Below are positions 1 to 7,442 of a DNA stretch of 64,000 nt, piece after piece (the stretch's first letter is position 1; each line of letters begins with the position of its first letter). The translations under genes were made by a program, and so were the position numbers. Source of the stretch: Nonomuraea angiospora (GTDB lineage Bacteria; Actinomycetota; Actinomycetes; Streptosporangiales; Streptosporangiaceae). The stretch is from positions 12,152,001 through 12,216,000 of the forward strand of contig NZ_JADBEK010000001.1 in NCBI RefSeq assembly GCF_014873145.1, in the 5' to 3' direction. The notes below the pieces were generated by a model. It worked only from the letters and a program-made list of their open reading frames with translations, was not told the DNA's origin and ran no database searches.

Positions 1-225
1 CCACGGCAGCGCCGGGTCCGGCCGCTCGACCTGCTCGAACACCCGCTCGGCCACGCCGTCGAGGATGTCGGCCTTGTTGGAGACGTGGTTGTAGAGGGAC
101 ATCGCCTCGACGCCGAGCGCCTTGGCCAGCCGTCGCATGGTCAGGCCCTCCAGGCCCTCCTCGTCGGCCAGTTCCAGGGCCGCGTCCAGGACCCTCTCCC
201 TGTTCAGCGGCTCCCGTCGTGCCAT
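1..225 (-). CDS. TetR family regulator, N-terminal part (cut by window edge)
   Basis: Seventy-five codons from the ATG at 225 down to the window edge; the ligand-binding domain lies outside. The visible part is a TetR helix-turn-helix: it starts MARREPLNRERVLDAAL and continues with the recognition-helix stretch RLAKALGVEAMSLYNHV, close to the TetR/class-C type that has 'SLYNHV'. It is divergent from a FAD monooxygenase, and the spacer holds two copies of a 13-bp palindrome, so it probably represses both itself and the monooxygenase and is relieved by a small molecule that may also be the monooxygenase substrate. The DNA-binding family is clear; the target and ligand are inference. Confidence 0.9.
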   Translation of the reverse strand, partial: MARREPLNRERVLDAALELADEEGLEGLTMRRLAKALGVEAMSLYNHVSNKADILDGVAERVFEQVERPDPALPW

Positions 226-270
226 GCGGTGCTCCTTTCCCGGATTGACAAAGCTTACGGTGTATGTGTT

Positions 271-302
271 CTACTTACTGCGTAAGCTTACTGCGTAAGT
301 AG
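271..302. promoter_or_regulatory. Tandem palindromic TetR operator
   Basis: CTTACTGCGTAAG occurs twice head to tail without a gap (274-286 and 287-299), each copy an inverted repeat of CTTAC around TGC; the flanks extend the symmetry to about 32 bp. A third partial half-site (CTTACGG) sits at 254-260, and a TTGACA -35 hexamer for the rightward gene is at 245-250. The layout is that of a TetR operator overlapping the monooxygenase promoter, which also lies in front of the tetR gene. Binding is inferred. Confidence 0.7.
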
Positions 303-312
303 AGGAGCGGAG

Positions 313-1848
313 ATGACCGACGTGATCGTCGTCGGCGGCGGGCCCGTGGGGCTGCTGCTGGCGTGCGAGCTCAAGCTGGGCGGCGCCGACCCGCTGGTCC
401 TGGAGGCGGCCACGGGCGAGGAGCGCCGGACGCGCAGCCTCGGCCTGCGCTCGCTCAACGCGCGCACGGTGCAGTCGCTGGCCCTGCGCGACCTGGTCGA
501 GCCGGTGGCGGGGGAGCAGTGGGCGATGCTCGACGAGCTGGCCGCGCGCCGCGAGCCCGCCGGGGCCGACCTGGTCGCCATGATGGTGGAGCTGCTGCGG
601 GAGGGCCTGATCAGGGGGCACTTCGGCGGGCTGCCGCTGCTGGGCGAGGCCGGCGACGCCGAATACCTCATGCTCAAGCAGGACCGGCTGGAGGCCGTCC
701 TGGCCGAGCGGGCTGCCGGGATGGGGGTGCGGATCCGGCAGGGGTGCGCGGTGCGCGACGTCGCGCAGGAGGGCTCCGCCGCCGTCGCCACGCTCGCCGA
801 CGGGCGGACGGTGCGGGCCGCGTACCTCGTGGGGTGCGACGGCGGGCGGAGCCTGGTGCGCAAGCGGTCGGGGTTCGCGTTCGAGGGGACGCCGGCGACC
901 ATGACGGGGCGGACCGCCGTGGCCGAGCTCGCCTCCGCCGAGGCCGTGACGTCGTCCCTGCGCCACCCCGGCGGGCTGGTGAACCTGTCGCTGGTGCCGG
1001 GGGAGATCGCCACCATCGAGTTCGACGGCGGGCCGGACGACCGGGACGCGCCGATGACGGCCGGGGAGCTGGAGGCCAGCCTGCGGCGGGTGACGGGGCA
1101 CGACGTGGTGGTCAAGCGGCTGGAGACCGGCATCCGGTACAGCGACAACACCCGGCACGCGGGCACCTACCGCAAGGGGCGGGTACTGCTGGCGGGGGAC
1201 GCGGCGCACGTGCACTCGCCGATCGGCGGCCAGGGGCTCAACCTGGGGCTGCAGGACGCGGTCAACCTCGGGTGGAAGCTGGCCCTGGTGGCCCGGGGGC
1301 TCGCGCCCGAGGCGCTGCTGGACACCTACACCGCCGAACGGCACCCGGTGGCGGCCAGGGTGCTGCGCAACACCCGGGCACAGGTGGCGCTGATGCGGCC
1401 AGGGGCGCAGGTGGAGGCGTTGCGGGAGGTGCTGGCGGAGGTGATCGAGCTGCCGGACGCCAAGCGGCACTTCACGGGGATGGCCGACGGGACGGAGGTG
1501 GACTACGCGCCCGGCTCGGCGCACCCCCTCGTCGGCCGCTTCGCACCCCGCCTCGAGGCGCTCCCCGAGCCGGCTCCCGCGAAGGCCCGGACGCTCCCCG
1601 AGCTGCTGCGGGACGGGCGCGGTCTCGTACTGGCCCTCTCAGGAACGCCCGGCGACGGTGGGATCGACGCTGCCGTGGCCGGGCACCGGGACCGCGTGCG
1701 GGTGGCGCACGCGGACCCCTCGGCCGTCCCCGGCGGCGGGGCCGCGCAGGTGCTGCTGGTGCGGCCCGACGGCTATGTCGCGTGGGCGGGCGGGCGCGAC
1801 GGGGTCGCCGCCGCGCTCACCACCTGGTTCGGCCCGCCCAGGGCCTAG
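313..1848 (+). CDS. FAD-dependent aromatic monooxygenase (PheA/TfdB, rifampicin-monooxygenase-like)
   Basis: 511 residues, full length for class A flavoprotein hydroxylases. The N-terminal GxGxxG Rossmann motif is in DVIVVGGGPVGLLLACEL, the DG motif in LVGCDGGRSLVRKRSG (near 173-188), and the ribityl-binding GD motif in LLAGDAAHVHSPIGGQGLN (near 293-311). The C-terminal thioredoxin-like domain is present. Such enzymes hydroxylate phenols, polyketides or antibiotics using NAD(P)H and oxygen. The start is set by GAGGAG at 302-307. Its divergent TetR gene and the operator next to it suggest inducible detoxification of an aromatic compound. The substrate cannot be read from the sequence. Its TAG stop shares the bases CTAG with the stop of the convergent M20 gene. 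Confidence 0.9.
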   Translation: MTDVIVVGGGPVGLLLACELKLGGADPLVLEAATGEERRTRSLGLRSLNARTVQSLALRDLVEPVAGEQWAMLDELAARREPAGADLVAMMVELLREGLIRGHFGGLPLLGEAGDAEYLMLKQDRLEAVLAERAAGMGVRIRQGCAVRDVAQEGSAAVATLADGRTVRAAYLVGCDGGRSLVRKRSGFAFEGTPATMTGRTAVAELASAEAVTSSLRHPGGLVNLSLVPGEIATIEFDGGPDDRDAPMTAGELEASLRRVTGHDVVVKRLETGIRYSDNTRHAGTYRKGRVLLAGDAAHVHSPIGGQGLNLGLQDAVNLGWKLALVARGLAPEALLDTYTAERHPVAARVLRNTRAQVALMRPGAQVEALREVLAEVIELPDAKRHFTGMADGTEVDYAPGSAHPLVGRFAPRLEALPEPAPAKARTLPELLRDGRGLVLALSGTPGDGGIDAAVAGHRDRVRVAHADPSAVPGGGAAQVLLVRPDGYVAWAGGRDGVAAALTTWFGPPRA

Positions 1849-3107
1849 GCGAGGAGACGGGTGAGGACCCGGGTGCCGAATTCGAGCCCCTCCACCGGCA
1901 CCCGCTCGTCCTTGCCGTGGAACATCCCGTAGTAGTCCAGGTCCGGCCGGAGCATGAGGGGCGCGAAGCCGTAGCCCTTGATGCCGATCCTGGCGAAGGA
2001 CTTGGCGTCCGTGCCGCCGGCCATCACGTACGGCACCGGCCGCGCGAGCGGGTCTTCGGCCATCAGCGCGCCCGCCAGCGTGTCGAAGAACGCCGACGGG
2101 TACGGCGCGTCGGGCGCGTCCTCCAGGTTGACGAACTCCCGGGTGATCTTCGCCCCGAGCAGCGCGTCGATCGTCTCCAGGAACTCCTCCTGCGTCCCCG
2201 GCATGTAACGCCCGTCCACGTGCGCCTCGGCGGTCGAGGGCACCACGTTCACCTTGTATCCGGCGTCGAGCATCGTCGGGTTCGCCGAGTTGCGGATCTG
2301 GCTCTTGAACAGCCCGCCCAGCGGCCCGAGCCGGGCGGCCTCCTCGTCGAGGCGGTCGAGGTCGATCGGGCGGCCGGTGATCTCCGACAGGCTCTGGAGG
2401 AGGGCGGCCACCGGCGGCGTCAGGCGTACGGGCCACTGGTGGGCGGCCACCCGCGACAGGGCGTGCACCAGCGTGGCGACCGGGTTGTCCACCGGCGGGC
2501 GCGAGCCGTGCCCGGCCACGCCGTGCGCGGTGAGCTTCATCCAGGCGGTGCCGCGCTCGCCCACGGCGATCGGGTACACCCGGTGCTCGCCGGAGGCCAC
2601 GCTGAAGCCACCGGACTCGCTGATCGCCTCCGTGACGCCGTCGAACAGCTCCCGGTGCTCGGTGACGGCGTGCCGCGAGCCGTAGTCGCCGGTCGCCTCC
2701 TCGTCCGCCAGGAACGCCAGCACCAGGTCACGCTTCGGGCGCACGCCCCGGGCGGCCAGGTCGAGCACGGTCGCGAGGGTCATCGAGCACGAGCCCTTCA
2801 TGTCGACCGCGCCGCGCCCGTACACGCAGCCGTCCACGATCTCCCCCGAGAACGGGTGCATCCGCCACTCGGCCGGGTCGGCGGGCACCACGTCCAGGTG
2901 GCCGTGGATCAGCAGCGCGTCAGGGGAGTCGCCGTCGATCCTGGCCACGACGGTGGTCCGCTTCGGAGCCGACTCGAACACCACCGGCTCGATCCCGGCG
3001 TCGGACAGCAGCGTGGCGACGTACTCGGCCGCCGGCCGCTCACCGGAGCCCGGGTTGGTGGTGTCGAACCTGATCAGATCCGAGCAGATCTCGGCAACGC
3101 TTTTCAC
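1845..3107 (-). CDS. M20 family zinc metallopeptidase (ArgE/DapE/CPG2-like)
   Basis: 420 residues. Metal-site motifs are visible: LIHGHLDVVPAD (His70, Asp72), GRGAVDMKG (bridging Asp102) and FLADEEATGD (catalytic Glu136, metal Glu137); the C-terminus has the expected second-domain end. The family hydrolyses peptides, N-acyl or carbamoyl amino acids with two zinc ions in the cytoplasm. The GTG start at 3107 overlaps the TGA of the upstream S9 peptidase (GTGA) and is preceded by GGGGAGAG, so I prefer it to longer in-frame starts that lie inside the upstream gene. It is the last gene of a C39-S9-M20 peptidase operon. Exact substrate unknown. Confidence 0.9.
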   Translation of the reverse strand: MKSVAEICSDLIRFDTTNPGSGERPAAEYVATLLSDAGIEPVVFESAPKRTTVVARIDGDSPDALLIHGHLDVVPADPAEWRMHPFSGEIVDGCVYGRGAVDMKGSCSMTLATVLDLAARGVRPKRDLVLAFLADEEATGDYGSRHAVTEHRELFDGVTEAISESGGFSVASGEHRVYPIAVGERGTAWMKLTAHGVAGHGSRPPVDNPVATLVHALSRVAAHQWPVRLTPPVAALLQSLSEITGRPIDLDRLDEEAARLGPLGGLFKSQIRNSANPTMLDAGYKVNVVPSTAEAHVDGRYMPGTQEEFLETIDALLGAKITREFVNLEDAPDAPYPSAFFDTLAGALMAEDPLARPVPYVMAGGTDAKSFARIGIKGYGFAPLMLRPDLDYYGMFHGKDERVPVEGLEFGTRVLTRLLA

Positions 3108-4963
3108 GCTCTCCCCTTCAGTGTCAAAGGCGGGACCTCGGGAGTCTCCATGCCGAAGATCAGCCCGTAGAAGGCCAGCTCGGCCTCCAACGCCGAGACG
3201 ATAGTCTCCTCCCTGCGCCAGCCGTGCTGCTCGCCGGGGTAGGTGATCAAAGCCCACTCTTTGCCATGTTTGTCCAGTTCGGCGGTGAACCGCTCGGCCT
3301 GGCTCACGTCAACGATCGCGTCCTCCAGGCCGTGCATCATGAGGCACGGGCCCGACGCCCGGTAGGCGTTCAGGAGCGGTGAGCGCTCGGTGTAGCGCTC
3401 GCGGGTCTCGGGCAGCGGGCCCACCAGGCCGTCCAGATAGCGCGACTCGAAGTCGTGCGTCTCGGCCGCCCAGCTCTCCGGGTCGGTGATCGCGTAGTGC
3501 GCGACCCCGCCCGCGAACACGTCGCTGTGCACGAGCGCCGCCACCGTCGTCCAGCCTCCGGCGCTGCCGCCGCGGATGGCGATCTTCGCGGCGTCGGCCC
3601 TGCCCATCTCGACCAGGCCGCGCGCCACCTTGGCGCAGTCCTGTACGTCCACCACGCCCCACTGGTGGCGCAGCCGCTCGCGGTAGGCGCGGCCGTACCC
3701 GGTCGATCCGCCGTAGTTGACCACGGCCACGCCGAGCCCTCTGCTGGTGAAGTACGCGATCTCCAGGTCGAGCACGACCGGGAGGTTTCCGGTCGGGCCG
3801 CCGTGGACGAAGATCACGTACGGGTCCGGGCCGCTCCGGTCGCCGGACGGCGGATAGAGGTGCGTGTGCACGCCCTCGATGGTCACGGCCTCGGGCGTGG
3901 GCAGCAGGTCGCGGTCCGGCAGGGGCTTGCGCGGCGACACGACCTCGTGGGTGCCGTCCGCGAGGTCGACGAGGGTGACCTCCAGCGGCGTGTACGGGGT
4001 CGCGCCCACCGCCGCCACCTTGCCGCCCGCGACCGACACGGTCGAGGACCAGTAGGTGGCCGTGCCGCCGATGTCCCTGATGTCGCCGGTCTCCGGGTTC
4101 AGCACGCCCAGGCGGCGCAGGTCCGGGGTGCCGTACACGACCGCGAGCTCGCCCGTGTCCGCGATGGCCAGGTACGACATGCCCGGCTTCCACGCGGCGG
4201 CGCCGAACTCCTGCTCGATCGGGGTGAGGTTCGTGGCGGGGGAGCCGTCGAGGGGGACGAGGTGGACGTTCCACCAGCCGGTGGGGTCGGTCACGGCGTA
4301 CAGGCCGGCGTCGTCGCGCCACTCGGCCTGCGCCACCGACTCCTCGGGGCCGCCGGCGACCACCCGGTGCGCGCCCGCCGTGCCATCCTCGCGCAGCGGG
4401 GCCACGCACAGCTCGGTGCCGTCCCAGGGCATGTTCGGGTGGTCCCAGCCGATCCAGGCGACGTGGCGGCCGTCGGGGGACAGGCGGGGGTTCATCAGGA
4501 AGTGCTGGGCCTTGACGATCATCGTGACCGGGCCGCCGTCCAGGGGCACCGCCACCAGGTCCCGCACGCCGTCCGTCTCCCGGACCGCCCACACCTCGTC
4601 CCGGCCGGGCGGGAGGTAGAGGTCCGCGTAGCGGTACGGGCCCTCGGGGGTGATCGCCACCGGCTCCGCCCCCTGGATGCGGTAGAGGCGCTGGTCGGCC
4701 CAGTTCGTGAAGACCAGGCCGCCGTCCGGGAGCGGGCGCCAGGAGCGCCCGCCGTACTCGATCACCCGGTTGCGCGCGTTCCAGCCCGGCGGCAGGGCGT
4801 CCACGCGGCTGCCGTCGGGGAGGCGGCGCACCACGCAGCGGCGCCCGCCCTCGGCCGGGCGTGGCTCGTCCCACCAGACCTCGACGCCGGAGGGCGTGGC
4901 CACCGCCTCCACCCACTGCGGGCCGCCGTCGGTACGGGCCACGTCGATCGGTCGAATGCTCAT
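3104..4963 (-). CDS. S9 family prolyl oligopeptidase / acylaminoacyl peptidase
   Basis: 619 residues. The first two thirds read as a beta-propeller with repeated WDxxxL-like blades (LSPDGRHVAWIGWDHPNMPW and others); the last third is an alpha/beta hydrolase. The catalytic Ser is in IRGGSAGGWTT (near 467), Asp in GLEDAIVDVSQ (near 547) and His in YPGEQHGWRRE (near 579). No signal peptide, so cytoplasmic. The family cuts short peptides or removes acylated N-terminal residues. ATG 4963 lies four bases after the stop of the upstream C39-like gene; an ATG six codons earlier overlaps that gene and has no better ribosome site. Likely co-translated with both neighbours. Confidence 0.9.
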   Translation of the reverse strand: MSIRPIDVARTDGGPQWVEAVATPSGVEVWWDEPRPAEGGRRCVVRRLPDGSRVDALPPGWNARNRVIEYGGRSWRPLPDGGLVFTNWADQRLYRIQGAEPVAITPEGPYRYADLYLPPGRDEVWAVRETDGVRDLVAVPLDGGPVTMIVKAQHFLMNPRLSPDGRHVAWIGWDHPNMPWDGTELCVAPLREDGTAGAHRVVAGGPEESVAQAEWRDDAGLYAVTDPTGWWNVHLVPLDGSPATNLTPIEQEFGAAAWKPGMSYLAIADTGELAVVYGTPDLRRLGVLNPETGDIRDIGGTATYWSSTVSVAGGKVAAVGATPYTPLEVTLVDLADGTHEVVSPRKPLPDRDLLPTPEAVTIEGVHTHLYPPSGDRSGPDPYVIFVHGGPTGNLPVVLDLEIAYFTSRGLGVAVVNYGGSTGYGRAYRERLRHQWGVVDVQDCAKVARGLVEMGRADAAKIAIRGGSAGGWTTVAALVHSDVFAGGVAHYAITDPESWAAETHDFESRYLDGLVGPLPETRERYTERSPLLNAYRASGPCLMMHGLEDAIVDVSQAERFTAELDKHGKEWALITYPGEQHGWRREETIVSALEAELAFYGLIFGMETPEVPPLTLKGRA

Positions 4964-4967
4964 CAAG

Positions 4968-6056
4968 TCACCAATTGCCATTCGTACAGGGAGGAAGTGG
5001 ATGGTCAGGCGGGTGAAGGATGTACGCGATGCCCCCGCTGCCCGAGCTCCTGAGCCACACGTTCTCGAACGCTGCCCGCGGATAGACCCTTTGAACCGAG
5101 GCGTCGCCGGGAGCCGCGGGATCGTTGACGACGATGTCGCCCTCGGTGGTGAAACCGGTGACGACCAGGATGTGCCCGCTGGTGGAGTAGCAGGAGCCGG
5201 GCAGCTCGGCCGCCTTGAACGACTGCGAGGTGATCACCGGGACGCCGGCCCGCACGAACGCCTCCAGCTCCACCGCCGACCGCAGCCGCGTCACGAACCC
5301 GGCCAGGCCGTAGCGCCCCGCGTACGCCACGTTGAACGGCCAGTTGCCGGTGCCCTGGTAGCTCGTGTCGTACGTGCCCATGGCCGCGTGATCCACGGAC
5401 GGGGCCGGATCGCCGTCCCCCACCCAGGCCAGCTCGGCCGGCCCGGGACCGCGGCCCCAGTAGCCCAGCACCATGGCCACCGAGGTCGGGCCGCACCAGT
5501 TGGCGCCCCCGCCGTCCCACTGCGGATGGTGCCCGGCGTGCGCGTGCTGGGAGTAGGCGGGCACCGCCAGCTCCACCGCCCCCGCGGCGCCGAAGGGGCT
5601 CGGCGTGACCGGGCGGCGCGGCACGGCCGAGGCCATCACGCCCAGCCCGGTCACCCGCGCGTCCCCGCCGTGCGCCGCGATCCGCACCTGGTACGCCACG
5701 ACCGGCCGCCGCGCCACGAACGTGTCCACCGCCACGTCCCCGTCCTCGTCGCCCTGACCGGGCACCGAGGTGCGGGGGGCGCCGTGCTCCGACCAGCGGC
5801 CCATGACGTACCACTTGGTGAGATCGCCCCGCGCGGTCCTGGCCCGGAGCGCCACCTCGATCCACGAGCCCGGCGGGGTGCGCGCGGTCCACGAGGGGAT
5901 GAGCTGGGTCGCCGCGAACCCGATCCGCTGCTCCGCGCTCTCCCACGCGCCCGCCTGCGGCGCGCCCGCGGGCACGGCGAAGCGGGCGAAGGCGACGCGG
6001 GTCAGGTCGACGGTGAGCACCAGCCATATTGTGGTTTCGCACCCTGTGTCGCACAT
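4968..6056 (-). CDS. C39-like papain-fold cysteine peptidase
   Basis: 362 residues. The C-terminal half is a peptidase_C39_2-type domain: catalytic Cys in NWCGPTSVAMVL (near 187), His in STSGHILVVTGF (near 293) and the following acidic position in IVVNDPAAP. The N-terminal 160 residues form a separate, beta-rich region resembling the accessory domain these actinobacterial proteins usually have. No clear signal peptide or transmembrane segment. The start is uncertain: ATG 6056 has no ribosome site, and GTG 6020 is an alternative. It is first in an operon with S9 and M20 peptidases, which together could degrade peptides stepwise; that joint role is inference. Confidence 0.8.
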   Translation of the reverse strand: MCDTGCETTIWLVLTVDLTRVAFARFAVPAGAPQAGAWESAEQRIGFAATQLIPSWTARTPPGSWIEVALRARTARGDLTKWYVMGRWSEHGAPRTSVPGQGDEDGDVAVDTFVARRPVVAYQVRIAAHGGDARVTGLGVMASAVPRRPVTPSPFGAAGAVELAVPAYSQHAHAGHHPQWDGGGANWCGPTSVAMVLGYWGRGPGPAELAWVGDGDPAPSVDHAAMGTYDTSYQGTGNWPFNVAYAGRYGLAGFVTRLRSAVELEAFVRAGVPVITSQSFKAAELPGSCYSTSGHILVVTGFTTEGDIVVNDPAAPGDASVQRVYPRAAFENVWLRSSGSGGIAYILHPPDHPLPPCTNGNW

Positions 6057-6113
6057 CGGATGGTTTACGTACCGGCCCTGTTTGTGTCGGTGGTGATCTC
6101 TAAGGTTCGGGGC

Positions 6114-7442
6114 ATGACTCAGGCGGTACAGGCATATTCCTATGCGGGCCCCTCCACGCTCACCGACGGCAGGCTCGGTCTCTCGACCTCCGGCGGCACG
6201 GCGTTATCGGGGCCGCGGACGCACCCGCGCTTCTTCAGCGGGCTGCTCACGCACGCGGCCCCGGCCGCGGCCGGGCTGCTGGCGGTGGCGGACGTCGCGC
6301 TCGCCCGCTACCACCAGCCCAGGCCGGGCTGGACCCGCGACCCGGTGGTGACGTGCGACGGCGGGCGGCTGCGGTTCGAGTCGTTCTCGGCCTGCGGCGG
6401 CGTCTACGCCCGGCTCGACGTGCTGGAGCTCGACGGCGACGTGCTCGACCGGGGCACCACCAACGTCGACGTCAACGGCCCGCTGCGCGAGTCCCTGGCC
6501 AGGGTGGGTGGCAGGGACCCGCTCCACCTGGGCGTCGGCCCCGACGAGCTGACGGTCACCACGCTCGACGGCGCGGTCGTGGAGAAGAAGGTGCCGCTGC
6601 CGTCGCGGTGGCTGCGCGGGTTCGCGGAGGTGCAGGTGATCGCGTCCGGCTGGGACCTGCGGGCCGAGCTGGCCGGGCCGCACGCCGTGCGCTTCCTGCG
6701 CTCCCTGCCGAAGGGCGCCCGCTCCACCGTCTGGGCCGTCCCCTCGGGCCGCGACCTGCGACTGGCCTCAGGGCCCGCGCGCGGTGGGGTCTGCCTGTCG
6801 GGCACCGGGCGGGTGGCCACGCTGCTGCCGCTGCTCAGGTTCGCCAAGGCGCTGCGCGTGTACGGGCCCGCCGACGGCTCGTCCACGGCCAGCGGGTGGG
6901 AGCTGGAGCTGCCCGGCATGCGCTACACGCTGGCCGTCTCGCCCGAGCCGTGGCGCGGGTTCTCCGGCGAGGGGGCGGTGCTGTCGGACCTGGCCACAGA
7001 CGAGGCCGCGGACGACGCCGACGTGGTGGGCATGCTGCTCAACTTCGAGCCCACGGTCGAGCTGGGGCTGCTCGCCGACCGTTCCGGGCTTGCGATCGAG
7101 CGTGTACGCGCCGCGCTCACCCAGCTCGGCACGGCCGGGCGCGTCGGCTACGACCTGCACGAGGCGGCCCACTTCCACCGCGAGCTGCCCTACGACAGGG
7201 ACCAGGTGGCGGAGCTCAACCCCCGGCTGACGGCCGCCCGCGCGCTGGCCGGCTCCGGCGCCGTGCGGCTGCTCGGGGAGGCGGCCGAGGTGACGACCGA
7301 CGGCGGGGTGCGGCGGGTGCGCATCGCCGAGGGCGAGTGCACGTGCCCGTGGTGGTTCGACCACCGGGGCTCGCGCGGGCCGTGCAAGCACGTGCTGGCG
7401 GCCAGGATCGCCGCCCGCGTCGCCGTAGAGGTCGCTCCGTGA
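6114..7442 (+). CDS. SWIM zinc-finger protein
   Basis: 442 residues. The only recognisable domain is the C-terminal SWIM finger, CxCx(n)CxH, in GECTCPWWFDHRGSRGPCKHVLAAR (about 407-431); the preceding 400 residues are unassigned but of the kind seen in actinobacterial SWIM proteins. SWIM fingers bind DNA or protein. A -10-like TAAGGT at 6101-6106 lies eight bases before the ATG, so the transcript may be leaderless. Its TGA overlaps the GTG of the next gene (GTGA), showing tight coupling with the large downstream protein. In other actinomycetes SWIM genes sit with MoxR-type AAA and VWA genes; here a AAA gene is convergent just downstream. Confidence 0.85.
   Translation: MTQAVQAYSYAGPSTLTDGRLGLSTSGGTALSGPRTHPRFFSGLLTHAAPAAAGLLAVADVALARYHQPRPGWTRDPVVTCDGGRLRFESFSACGGVYARLDVLELDGDVLDRGTTNVDVNGPLRESLARVGGRDPLHLGVGPDELTVTTLDGAVVEKKVPLPSRWLRGFAEVQVIASGWDLRAELAGPHAVRFLRSLPKGARSTVWAVPSGRDLRLASGPARGGVCLSGTGRVATLLPLLRFAKALRVYGPADGSSTASGWELELPGMRYTLAVSPEPWRGFSGEGAVLSDLATDEAADDADVVGMLLNFEPTVELGLLADRSGLAIERVRAALTQLGTAGRVGYDLHEAAHFHRELPYDRDQVAELNPRLTAARALAGSGAVRLLGEAAEVTTDGGVRRVRIAEGECTCPWWFDHRGSRGPCKHVLAARIAARVAVEVAP

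Noticed and set aside
363..3170. 935-codon open frame on the plus strand
   Set aside because: Out of frame with the monooxygenase and antisense to the M20 gene; no recognisable domain.
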